6,621 nt of DNA from an uncultured Collinsella sp. Lineage in GTDB: Bacteria > Actinomycetota > Coriobacteriia > Coriobacteriales > Coriobacteriaceae. The position numbers and the translations under genes were made by a program. This document shows, one piece after another, positions 1-5,904 of the stretch. The stretch covers positions 1-6,621 of the forward strand of contig CAADUS010000152.1 of assembly GCA_900752275.1 (NCBI GenBank), written 5' to 3'. Below the pieces are notes generated by a model that saw nothing but the letters and a program-made list of their open reading frames with translations, made no database searches and was not told the DNA's origin. How positions within the stretch are numbered: the first letter of the stretch is position 1; every line of letters starts with the position of its first letter.

Positions 1-1
1 A

Positions 2-643
2 CTCGACGACATCAACATCGAGATCTATCCGGGCGAGTTCGTCTTCCTGGTCGGTCACTCCGGCTCGGGTAAGACCACGCTGCTGTCGACGCTCAACCGC
101 GACGTCAAGCCGACGAGCGGTCGCATTTTGGTCGCTGGCCAGGACCTCATGAAGATCAAGAACCGTAAGGTTCCGTTCTTGCGTCGCCAGATTGGTGCCG
201 TGTTCCAGGACTTTAAGCTCCTGCCGCAGAAGACCGCCTACGAAAACGTGGCGTTTGCCCTGCAGTGCATCGGCAAGCCCAAGGGCGTCATTCGCAGCCA
301 GGTGCCCGAGGTGCTTCGCCTGGTCGGCCTGGCCGATCAGATGGACTCTCTGCCCGATCAGCTGTCCGGTGGCGAGCAGCAGCGTGTCGCCGTTGCCCGC
401 GCTATGGTCAACCGTCCGCCGCTGCTTATCTGCGACGAGCCCACGGGCAACCTCGACCCGGCGATTTCGCTGGGCATTATGAAGCTGCTCGAGCGCATTA
501 ACCGTACCGGCACCACCGTGATCGTTGCCACGCACGACCGCGAGATGGTCGATAGCATGCACCGTCGCGTGATCGCCCTCGAGGGCGGCCACGTAATTCG
601 CGACCAGGAGAGGGGAGGTTACGGCAACTATGGCACCAACTAA
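2..643 (+). CDS. ftsE: Cell-division ABC transporter ATP-binding protein FtsE (5' end cut off)
   Basis: FtsE is the cytoplasmic ATPase that pairs with membrane protein FtsX. The complex sits at the division ring and controls peptidoglycan hydrolases at the septum. The frame is open from base 2, so the start lies left of the window; by family comparison roughly 15-20 residues are missing. Of 213 visible residues, Walker A is GHSGSGKT at 18-25, the Q-loop glutamine is Q69 (VFQD), the ABC signature LSGGEQQ is at 121-127, Walker B LLICDE at 141-146 ends in the catalytic glutamate E146, and the switch histidine is H178 in ATHD. All ATPase motifs are intact. The short tail after about residue 200 is glycine-rich. 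The stop overlaps the ftsX start by 14 bases, which indicates one operon with translational coupling. FtsE is preferred over other small ABC ATPases because ftsX follows directly. Confidence 0.96.
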   Translation, partial: LDDINIEIYPGEFVFLVGHSGSGKTTLLSTLNRDVKPTSGRILVAGQDLMKIKNRKVPFLRRQIGAVFQDFKLLPQKTAYENVAFALQCIGKPKGVIRSQVPEVLRLVGLADQMDSLPDQLSGGEQQRVAVARAMVNRPPLLICDEPTGNLDPAISLGIMKLLERINRTGTTVIVATHDREMVDSMHRRVIALEGGHVIRDQERGGYGNYGTN

Positions 644-1550
644 CGTGGGCTATTCGCTCAAAGAGGCTATCAGCCACTTCTTCCGTAACTGGACCACCTC
701 GCTCGGCGCCGTCATCACGATTTTCCTTTCGCTGTTTATCATCGGCCTGTTCATTATGGGTTCCGCGATGCTGAACTCCGTGATCGGCACCGTCGAGGAT
801 CAGGTTGTCATCAACGCCTTTATTAGCGATGACGCCGATCAGGCAGACGTCCAGGCCTTTGAGGCCGAGCTCAAGACGTGGAGCAACGTCAAGTCCGTGA
901 CCTATAAGGACAAGGACGACGCGCTGGCCGAGTACACGAGCAAGATGTCGGGCAACGCCGACGCCACCATGAGCGCGCTCGACGGCCAGAACCCGCTGCC
1001 CGCCTCGTTTGCGATCGAGATGGACGATCCGTCTCAGGTCGAGAGCACGGCCAAGAAGCTCAAGAAGAACGCCGACTTCCAAAAGATCGCGGACGACGGC
1101 GACGTCAACGCGAGCGTGCTGTATGGCCAGGAGGAAGTGAGCCGCCTGTTCCAGGTGACCAACTACATCCGTATCGCCGCCGTGGTGCTCGTCGGTCTGC
1201 TGACCTTTATCGCGTTCATCTTTATCAACAACACGATTCGCCTGTCCATTACGGCGCGTCGTCGCGAGATTGCGATTATGCGCCTGGTGGGCGCCAGCAA
1301 CGGCTTCATCCGCGGACCGTTCATTACCGAGGGTGTGCTGCAGGCCATTCTGGGCTCGCTGCTTTCCATCGGTGTTTTGGAGCTGCTGCGCAATCTGATG
1401 GTTCCTCGCCTGCAGGAGAGTGTCGGCTGGATGTCGTTTGCGCTGCCGATGCAGTACTACCTGGTGACCTACGCCGCGCTGATTCTTGTCGGCGTCATTA
1501 TCGGTCTCTTTGGTTCTGCCATCGCCATGCGCCGCTACCTGCGCGTGTAG
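630..1550 (+). CDS. ftsX: Cell-division membrane protein FtsX
   Basis: This is the membrane partner of FtsE. In the family it transmits ATP hydrolysis to periplasmic or extracellular peptidoglycan hydrolases during division. The product is 306 residues, a normal length. A cytoplasmic N-terminus leads to TM1 at about 24-46. An extracellular domain spans about 47-178 and contains NPLPASFAIEMDDP (121-134), a block typical of FtsX ectodomains. TM2 is at about 179-200, TM3 about 231-254 and TM4 about 278-299. The conserved cytoplasmic loop between TM2 and TM3, with RRREIAIMRLVGAS (210-223), is the hallmark of the FtsX permease domain. The ATG at 630 has AGGGGAGG at 611-618, inside the end of ftsE, with a rather long 11-base spacing. 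Both genes should be made from one transcript that ends at the terminator after 1575. The hydrolase partner is not in the window. Confidence 0.97.
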   Translation: MAPTNVGYSLKEAISHFFRNWTTSLGAVITIFLSLFIIGLFIMGSAMLNSVIGTVEDQVVINAFISDDADQADVQAFEAELKTWSNVKSVTYKDKDDALAEYTSKMSGNADATMSALDGQNPLPASFAIEMDDPSQVESTAKKLKKNADFQKIADDGDVNASVLYGQEEVSRLFQVTNYIRIAAVVLVGLLTFIAFIFINNTIRLSITARRREIAIMRLVGASNGFIRGPFITEGVLQAILGSLLSIGVLELLRNLMVPRLQESVGWMSFALPMQYYLVTYAALILVGVIIGLFGSAIAMRRYLRV

Positions 1551-1574
1551 GCATGCTTGGAATTCGTTCCTTCC

Positions 1575-1608
1575 AACGGGTCGTTCCTTTTGGGACGGCC
1601 CGTTTTTT
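1575..1608 (+). terminator. Intrinsic terminator of the ftsE-ftsX operon
   Basis: A 12-bp stem pairs 1576-1587 (ACGGGTCGTTCC) with 1592-1603 (GGGACGGCCCGT). It has two G-U wobbles and a TTTT loop, and is followed by a run of six T at 1603-1608. It lies 25 bases after the ftsX stop. A GC-rich stem with an immediate T-run is the classic rho-independent form. The T-run touches the large palindrome that follows. Confidence 0.9.
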
Positions 1609-1693
1609 GATCCCTTGGGGACGGAGGAAAACGGATCACTTAGGGGGTCGGTCGATTCGAGTGATCCGCAATCCTGCCGTCCCCTAGGGATCA
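1608..1693. repeat. 86-base near-perfect intergenic palindrome (REP/MITE-like)
   Basis: The outer arms are 17 bases, 1608-1624 (TGATCCCTTGGGGACGG) and 1677-1693 (CCGTCCCCTAGGGATCA), and pair at 16 of 17 positions. After a single bulged G (1676), AGGA 1625-1628 pairs with TCCT 1672-1675. A small internal loop follows, then the inner arms 1632-1640 (CGGATCACT) and 1660-1668 (AGTGATCCG) pair perfectly over 9 bp. The apex is a 19-base loop. About 29 bp pair in total, with no coding content. It sits between the ftsX terminator and rnr. It could be a dispersed palindromic element, a protein-binding site, or an extra transcription barrier. No transposase is nearby. The structure is read directly from the sequence; its nature is inferred. 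Confidence 0.85.
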
Positions 1694-1705
1694 TTTGGGT
1701 AGACT
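1692..1705 (+). promoter_or_regulatory. Possible -10 region for rnr
   Basis: CATTTGGGTAGACT ends in TAGACT (1700-1705), a tolerable -10 hexamer 39 bases before the rnr start. No good -35 sits 16-18 bases upstream, because that position falls in the palindrome arm. A closely similar string, CATTTGGGGGTACACT, lies at 4726-4741 before the vanZ-like gene, and that similarity is the main support. The call is tentative. Confidence 0.3.
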
Positions 1706-1743
1706 CTTGGGGTGTAAACGGCTATCGATAGTAAGGAGGCGCC

Positions 1744-3879
1744 ATGGGGCGCAATAACAAGCATAAGCGTGGAGCTCGCAATAAGCGTGGGCCGGTGCGC
1801 AGCGAGCGTCGTCCGAGCCTGACTGGCCGCGTGCAGCTCCATGAGCACAGTGCCTATGTCATAACCGAGAACGGCGACTACAAGGTCATGGGCCGCGGCA
1901 AGCGCGAGATCATGGATGGCGATACCGTTGCCGTGAGCATTAAGAACAGCCCGCATGGTGAACGTCGCGCCGTGATTGAAGGCGTCGTCGAACGTGCCGC
2001 CATCAGCGTGGTGGGTACGTATCAGATGGTCGGCCCGCTTGGCGTGATCGAGCCGCTCGATTCGCGCCTGAAGGCTGACTTCTTTATTTTGCCCGAGGAC
2101 ACTTCGGCGGAGCGCCTGGGCGTGCGCCCTGGCGATGTCGTCGTCGCGCGCATATTGACCTACCCGACGCGCTTGGAGTCGGGAACGGTGACTCTTGAGC
2201 GCCGCATCGGCGGTGACGATGCGCCCGATCTGGGCGTCCAATACGTTATGGCACGCTATGGCTATACCGACAGCTATCCCGAGGCGGCGCTGGCAGAGGC
2301 AGAGGCGCTTTCGCTCGATGTGACTGCAGCGCTTAAAGACCCGCTTCGTCGTGACCTGCGCGATCGCTTTGTCATCACCATCGACCCGGTTGATGCGCGC
2401 GACTTTGACGATGCCATCTCGCTCGAGCGCACGCCCGAGGGTGGCTATAAGCTGGGCGTGCATATTGCCGATGTTTCGCATTATGTTGCCTGGGATGGGC
2501 ATATCGACCTGGAGGCCCGCCATCGCACGACGTCGGTCTACCTTGCCGACCGTGTGCTCCCCATGCTGCCCGAGCGCCTGTCTAATGACTTGTGTTCCCT
2601 GCGCCCCGATGAGGATCGCCTGGCGTTTACCGTCGACATCGAGCTCGACGCGCAGGGCCGTGTGCGCCATTACGATCCCTATCCCAGTGTGATTCGTTCG
2701 CGTGTGCGTATGGACTACGACGGCGCCGAGACGCTGCTGGTGCGCGCCGGCGCTGTTGAGTATTCCGTGTTGGAGGGCGCTGCGGAGGATGTCGCTGCGG
2801 CTGAAGCCTCGCGCGAGAAAGCGCTTGAGCGCGGGCTTGCGTGCGAGGACACTGCCCGCGGCTATAACGTTGACCTGGCCGATTTCCTGGTCGCCGCAAA
2901 CGAACTCGCGGAGCTTCGGCGTCGCATACGTCGCGCACGCGGCTCGGTCGACTTTGACACGGCAGAGATCCGCGCGCTGCTGGACGAGGGCGGCGTGCCC
3001 GTGCAGATCGTGGCACGCGAGCGTTCCTGCGCAACCTCGCTTATTGAGGAGGCAATGCTGCTGGCTAACGAGTGCGTTGCCGAGTGGCTGGCCGACCGCG
3101 ATATCGAGGCATGCTATCGCGTGCACGATGACCCCAGTCCCGACAGTCTGCACGGTGCTGCTGTGGCGCTGGCGCAGCTCGGTATCATCGATGATCGCCG
3201 CGCGGCGGGCATTGCTCTGGGAAATCCCGACGAGTTACAGGCGACGGTTGATGCCGCTGCCGGCACGGCTAACGCGCCGCTCGTCAACACGCTTCTTTTG
3301 CGCAGCATGCAGCGTGCGTTGTACAAGCCGCGCAACGAGGGTCACTTTGCGCTCGCCGCGCCGTGCTACTGCCACTTTACAAGCCCCATTCGCCGTTATC
3401 CCGATCTGGTGGTGCATCGCGTGCTCAAGCTGCAGCTGGCATACGAGCAGCTGGGCGGAAAAGACGCCTTAGTGCGTACGCCGAGGTTGATCGGAAAAGG
3501 CAGAGAGTCGCTTCCGCGCATCCTGCCGCAAATCTGCCGCGCGTGCAGCGACGCCGAGCGTGCGGCCGACGCTGCCAGCCATGCGACGCAAAAAATCAAG
3601 ATTGCGCAGTACTACGAGGACCGCCTGGGCGAGCGCTATGCCGGAACGGTCTCGTGGGTCAGCAACATGGGATTATTCGTGCGTCTCGATTTGACGCAGG
3701 TTGAGGGGCTGGTTTCCATTAAGAGCCTGGGTAACGAGTGGTTTGAGTTTGACGAGGACGCGCTCACGTTGACGGGTGTCGACACGGGGCGTCGTTTTGA
3801 GTTGGGACAGCGCGTGATTATCGAGGTCTCGCGCGTCAACACTACTCGCGGACATTTGGACTTTAAGCTCATTCATTAA
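1744..3879 (+). CDS. rnr: Ribonuclease R (3'-5' exoribonuclease, RNB family)
   Basis: RNase R degrades structured RNA processively from the 3' end and takes part in mRNA decay, rRNA quality control and, in many bacteria, trans-translation. The product is 711 residues, within the family range though shorter than the E. coli enzyme. A basic N-terminus (1-23) is followed by cold-shock/OB domains at about 25-160. The RNB catalytic domain spans about 200-560. Its metal-binding signature IDPVDARDFDDA (213-224) carries D214, D220, D222 and D223. The second hallmark, HFTSPIRRYPDL (544-555), is intact. A C-terminal S1 domain covers about 627-708 (YAGTVSWVSNMGLFVRL). The lysine-rich tail of E. coli RNase R is absent. 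The ATG at 1744 has AAGGAGG at 1733-1739 with a short 4-base gap. The gene is flanked by terminators on both sides, so it is probably a single-gene unit. RNase II is less likely given the S1 and FTSPIRRYPDL arrangement and the basic N-terminus. Confidence 0.96.
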   Translation: MGRNNKHKRGARNKRGPVRSERRPSLTGRVQLHEHSAYVITENGDYKVMGRGKREIMDGDTVAVSIKNSPHGERRAVIEGVVERAAISVVGTYQMVGPLGVIEPLDSRLKADFFILPEDTSAERLGVRPGDVVVARILTYPTRLESGTVTLERRIGGDDAPDLGVQYVMARYGYTDSYPEAALAEAEALSLDVTAALKDPLRRDLRDRFVITIDPVDARDFDDAISLERTPEGGYKLGVHIADVSHYVAWDGHIDLEARHRTTSVYLADRVLPMLPERLSNDLCSLRPDEDRLAFTVDIELDAQGRVRHYDPYPSVIRSRVRMDYDGAETLLVRAGAVEYSVLEGAAEDVAAAEASREKALERGLACEDTARGYNVDLADFLVAANELAELRRRIRRARGSVDFDTAEIRALLDEGGVPVQIVARERSCATSLIEEAMLLANECVAEWLADRDIEACYRVHDDPSPDSLHGAAVALAQLGIIDDRRAAGIALGNPDELQATVDAAAGTANAPLVNTLLLRSMQRALYKPRNEGHFALAAPCYCHFTSPIRRYPDLVVHRVLKLQLAYEQLGGKDALVRTPRLIGKGRESLPRILPQICRACSDAERAADAASHATQKIKIAQYYEDRLGERYAGTVSWVSNMGLFVRLDLTQVEGLVSIKSLGNEWFEFDEDALTLTGVDTGRRFELGQRVIIEVSRVNTTRGHLDFKLIH

Positions 3880-3909
3880 CCGGCACGCAGTGAGTATCGA
3901 CAAAGCGTA

Positions 3910-3938
3910 GAGGGCGGTCTTTCGGGGCCGCCCTCTTT
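3910..3938 (+). terminator. Intrinsic terminator after rnr
   Basis: GAGGGCGG (3910-3917) pairs with CCGCCCTC (3928-3935) over 8 GC-rich base pairs around a 10-base loop, 30 bases after the rnr stop. The T-run is short (TTT, then GCGTGTCT). CAAAG at 3901-3905 is complementary to CTTTG at 3935-3939 and could extend or compete with the base of the stem. This fits an end of transcription for rnr. Confidence 0.75.
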
Positions 3939-4001
3939 GCGTGTCTCTTAATTGCCCTGCCATGATCTCGGCAGCTTCTTCATATGCTTTTGGGAGATAG
4001 G

Positions 4002-4038
4002 ACCTACCAAAACAAACCTGTCCCTTTTTGGCAGGTTT
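4002..4038. repeat. Inverted-repeat element with two exclusive hairpins upstream of the recombinase
   Basis: Hairpin A pairs ACCTACCAAAA (4002-4012) with TTTTGGCAGGT (4026-4036), 10 of 11 bp with a 13-base loop. Hairpin B pairs AAACCTG (4014-4020) with CAGGTTT (4032-4038), 7 of 7 bp with an 11-base loop. Both need the CAGGT at 4032-4036, so only one can form at a time. The element ends 19 bases before the preferred GTG start of the recombinase. It could be a dispersed intergenic repeat, an RNA switch in the leader, or a binding site for the recombinase. The pairing is visible in the sequence; the role is unknown. Confidence 0.6.
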
Positions 4039-4057
4039 ACGAGAAAGCGGGGATGTT

Positions 4058-4663
4058 GTGGCAACGGTATATGGGTATGCGCGGGTGAGCTCGCGCGATC
4101 AAAATTTGAATCGCCAGTTGGATGCGCTGAGCGCCTATGGCGTGGAGGCGGCGAATGTTTTTGCCGACCGTGCGAGCGGTAAGGACTTTGATCGCCCGCG
4201 GTATCGGGAGCTGCTTCATACCTTGGCTTCCGGCGACGTGTTGGTGGTGCTTTCCATCGATCGGCTGGGTCGAAACTACAGCGAGATACTCGAGGAATGG
4301 CGTCGTATAACCAAGGAACTTGGTGCGGCCATTGTTGTGCTGGACATGCCGTTGCTCGATACGCGTGCGAGAGATTGCGGCGGATCGGATGTGACCAGCA
4401 CGCTGATCGCCGATATCGTTTTGCAGTCGTTGAGTTACGTGGCGCAGGTGGAACGAGAGAACATCCACCGTCGTCAGGCGGAGGGAATCGCGGCGGCGCG
4501 GGCGCGCGGCGTGCGTTTTGGTCGCCCCCGCAAGCCGTGCCCTCCGCAATTTGAACGAGTGCGCGATATCTATGAGGCGGGCAATATTACCCGGAGTCAG
4601 GCGGCAAAGCGTTTAGGTGTGTGCGTGGGGACCTTCGATCGCTGGATGCGCGAGACGGAGTAG
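4058..4663 (+). CDS. Small serine recombinase (resolvase/invertase family)
   Basis: This is a site-specific DNA recombinase of the Tn3-resolvase/Hin-invertase type, which cuts and rejoins DNA through a covalent phosphoserine. From the GTG at 4058 it is 201 residues, normal for the small members. The catalytic domain begins YGYARVSSRDQ: R9 and nucleophile S11 are in place, and SIDRLGR (66-72) supplies R69 and R72. A typical E-helix follows (VERENIHRRQAEGIAAARARG, about 131-151). The C-terminal DNA-binding part (about 160-201) has a helix-turn-helix, ITRSQAAKRLGVCVGTFDRW (177-196). All catalytic positions I can see are intact, so it is probably active. The GTG is chosen because YGYARVS then sits at the family's usual distance from the N-terminus, with a GGGG (4048-4051) upstream. 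A TTG at 4028 would add 10 residues encoded by the inverted repeat. No transposase or obvious recombination cassette adjoins it, so resolvase versus invertase cannot be decided. Confidence 0.93.
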   Translation: MATVYGYARVSSRDQNLNRQLDALSAYGVEAANVFADRASGKDFDRPRYRELLHTLASGDVLVVLSIDRLGRNYSEILEEWRRITKELGAAIVVLDMPLLDTRARDCGGSDVTSTLIADIVLQSLSYVAQVERENIHRRQAEGIAAARARGVRFGRPRKPCPPQFERVRDIYEAGNITRSQAAKRLGVCVGTFDRWMRETE

Positions 4664-4725
4664 GGACACCGCAGCCATCTGGCGCCTTGTTTTGAACATT
4701 TGGGATTCCGCTATGGCGACGGTGA

Positions 4726-4741
4726 CATTTGGGGGTACACT
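4726..4741 (+). promoter_or_regulatory. Possible -10 region for the vanZ-like gene
   Basis: CATTTGGGGGTACACT ends in TACACT (4736-4741), 33 bases before the TTG start, and resembles the string before rnr (1692-1705). No convincing -35 is present at normal spacing. The 9-base string ACATTTGGG occurs here at 4725-4733 and also at 4696-4704. A weak call resting on the similarity between two upstream regions. Confidence 0.3.
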
Positions 4742-4762
4742 CGCTGCTGCTCAATAACAGAC

Positions 4763-4767
4763 GGAGG
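4763..4767 (+). promoter_or_regulatory. Ribosome binding site that sets the TTG start of the vanZ-like gene
   Basis: GGAGG lies 7 bases before the TTG at 4775. This is ideal spacing, there is no ATG or GTG near it in this frame, and TTG is therefore the likely start. Confidence 0.8.
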
Positions 4768-4774
4768 TTAGCCC

Positions 4775-5350
4775 TTGGCGCGCGCGAAGCATATAGTCGG
4801 ATGGATATCGGTTGTCCTGCTTGTCGTGACGCTGGCGAGTATTTGGATGCTGACGGAGCAGAGCGTGGAGCAGACATCGTCGCTCAGCGAGTCTACCGCG
4901 CACGTGGTGGAGGGGCAAAGCGCCAGCGTGCAGCCCGAGACTGCGGGGGAGACCCAGGCGGTAGATGCCGCTGGGGATGCGGGCTCAGCGGCTACCGTCG
5001 CCCATCCCGATCCGATTGCCCCCGTTCGCATGTGGATGGGCATCAACATCCGTCGTGTCGCCCATACCGTAGAGTTCTTCTTTGTTGGGCTGTTTGCCTC
5101 GTCGGCGGCGGTGTGCTTGGATAAGCGCATGTTGCTCACCCGATTGCGGTGTGTGCCCGTCCTGGCCTTTTGCGCCGTATGCTCCGTCGGGGACCAGGTG
5201 CATAAGATTTTTGTTCCCGGAAGACATTTCGACGTTATCGACTTAGGCTTTGATGCCGCGGGTTACGTTGTCGCCATGCTGCTGGTGCTGCTGGTATCAG
5301 TGCTGGTTCAGCGCGCGACCTGTCCCATTGGCGCCCATGCGAGACGTTAA
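4775..5350 (+). CDS. VanZ-family membrane protein
   Basis: The product is 191 residues. VanZ-type proteins are small integral membrane proteins; VanZ itself gives low-level teicoplanin resistance, but most relatives have no known role, so drug resistance should not be assumed. TM1 is at about 8-26. A long polar segment (about 28-85) rich in Ser, Ala, Glu, Thr and Val, probably on the outer face, follows. Three more hydrophobic stretches lie at about 98-115, 126-139 and 160-178. The family motifs are clear: RRVAHTVEFF (93-102), matching the usual R-x-x-AH-x-x-E(F/Y) block, and DQVHKIFVPGR (140-150), followed by D153, D156 and D160. The start is TTG with an excellent GGAGG. No terminator is visible between it and the ArsC/Spx-like gene 122 bases downstream, so the two may be read together. 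The length of the polar linker is unusual compared with short VanZ proteins. Confidence 0.85.
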   Translation: MARAKHIVGWISVVLLVVTLASIWMLTEQSVEQTSSLSESTAHVVEGQSASVQPETAGETQAVDAAGDAGSAATVAHPDPIAPVRMWMGINIRRVAHTVEFFFVGLFASSAAVCLDKRMLLTRLRCVPVLAFCAVCSVGDQVHKIFVPGRHFDVIDLGFDAAGYVVAMLLVLLVSVLVQRATCPIGAHARR

Positions 5351-5472
5351 CCTCAAGATGGAAAACCACGACCGCCTGCACGTCGGCGCTGGCTACAATA
5401 TCGGCATCGGTCGCAGATGGCCATCGATGCGCTGTTTGCCAGACACTTGTCTTTTCTAAGAAGGGAATCCCC

Positions 5473-5832
5473 ATGACCGTACTGTTTGTTGAATATCCCA
5501 AATGCTCGACGTGTAAAAAGGCCAAGGCCTGGTTGGACGAGCATGGGGTTGAGTACATCGATCGCGATATTGTTACAGACAATCCTTCGGCTGGGGAGCT
5601 TGCGACCTGGATTGCGCGTTCGGGGCTGCCGGTGCGTCGCTTCTTTAATTCGTCGGGCATGAAGTATCGAGAGCTTGGCCTGAAGGCGCGTCTGGACGCG
5701 GGGATGACGGATCAGGAATGTTACGAGCTGTTGGCGACCGACGGCATGCTGGTTAAGCGTCCGCTGCTGGTGGGCGATGACTTTGCGATTCCAGGCTTTA
5801 AGGAAGCAACCTGGGCCGAGGCGCTGCTGTAA
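5473..5832 (+). CDS. ArsC/Spx-family thioredoxin-fold protein
   Basis: This is a 119-residue protein of the ArsC-related group, which includes arsenate reductases, YffB-like proteins and the Spx/MgsR redox regulators. It begins with a thioredoxin-like strand and the motif CSTCKKAKAWL: Cys11 and Cys14 form a CxxC and are followed by a basic helix, as in Spx-type members. DRDIVTDNP (30-38) matches the family's strand-2 region, and GMLVKRPLLVGDD (91-103) is the conserved block with K95, R96 and P97. The ATG at 5473 has AAGGGA at 5461-5466 with a 6-base gap. A regulator binding RNA polymerase (Spx) or a reductase are both possible; the CxxC favours a redox role, but sequence reading alone cannot choose. 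No arsenic genes lie beside it, so the name arsC is not justified. The next gene converges on it from the minus strand. Confidence 0.88.
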   Translation: MTVLFVEYPKCSTCKKAKAWLDEHGVEYIDRDIVTDNPSAGELATWIARSGLPVRRFFNSSGMKYRELGLKARLDAGMTDQECYELLATDGMLVKRPLLVGDDFAIPGFKEATWAEALL

Positions 5833-5837
5833 CAACT

Positions 5838-5887
5838 GCGGAAAGCGTGTTTCGTTCTGAGCGCAAATTCTGGGATGCGCTTTCCGC
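5838..5887. terminator. Long hairpin between convergent genes, possible bidirectional terminator
   Basis: GCGGAAAGCG (5838-5847) pairs perfectly with CGCTTTCCGC (5878-5887). With G-U pairs the stem continues inward to 5854/5871, about 17 bp around a 16-base loop. It fills most of the 72-base gap between the ArsC/Spx-like gene and the convergent minus-strand gene. Neither side has a real T-run, so it is not a textbook intrinsic terminator. Its position still suits shielding the convergent transcripts or protecting their 3' ends. Confidence 0.45.
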
Positions 5888-5904
5888 CGGCAGGTTCGCT
5901 CCGG

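Noticed and set aside
498..1694. Long minus-strand open frame (398 codons) opposite ftsE and ftsX
   Set aside because: It lies opposite two well-supported genes and its translation is rich in Arg, His, Gln and Asp with no domain. High third-position GC removes stop codons on the opposite strand, which explains it.
1722..1731. Perfect 10-base palindrome CTATCGATAG just before the rnr ribosome binding site
   Set aside because: It is too short to call an operator without other copies or a known regulator.
1684..3153. Long minus-strand open frame (489 codons) opposite rnr
   Set aside because: It is antisense to a complete RNase R gene. Its low-information composition and lack of motifs or a ribosome binding site mark it as a codon-bias shadow.
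3673..4030. Minus-strand open stretch through the rnr-recombinase spacer, with a coding-like segment YEEAAEIMAGQL
   Set aside because: It crosses the rnr terminator and then runs antisense to rnr. One plausible-looking segment is not enough to call a gene or a gene remnant.
4028..4057. Upstream TTG start for the recombinase
   Set aside because: It would add ten residues encoded by the inverted repeat ahead of the normal N-terminus and has no ribosome binding site. The GTG at 4058 fits the family better.
5394..5399. TACAAT as a -10 box for the ArsC/Spx-like gene
   Set aside because: The hexamer is good, but no -35-like sequence lies 16-18 bases upstream and there is no extended TG.
5353..5835. 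Minus-strand open frames opposite the ArsC/Spx-like gene
   Set aside because: They overlap a gene with clear CxxC and KRP motifs and a good ribosome binding site, and show no family features themselves.
5889..5896. GGCAGGTT matching 4030-4037, considered as a second recombinase site
   Set aside because: Eight matching bases without flanking symmetry are not enough; no AAACCTG arm is present at this second location.
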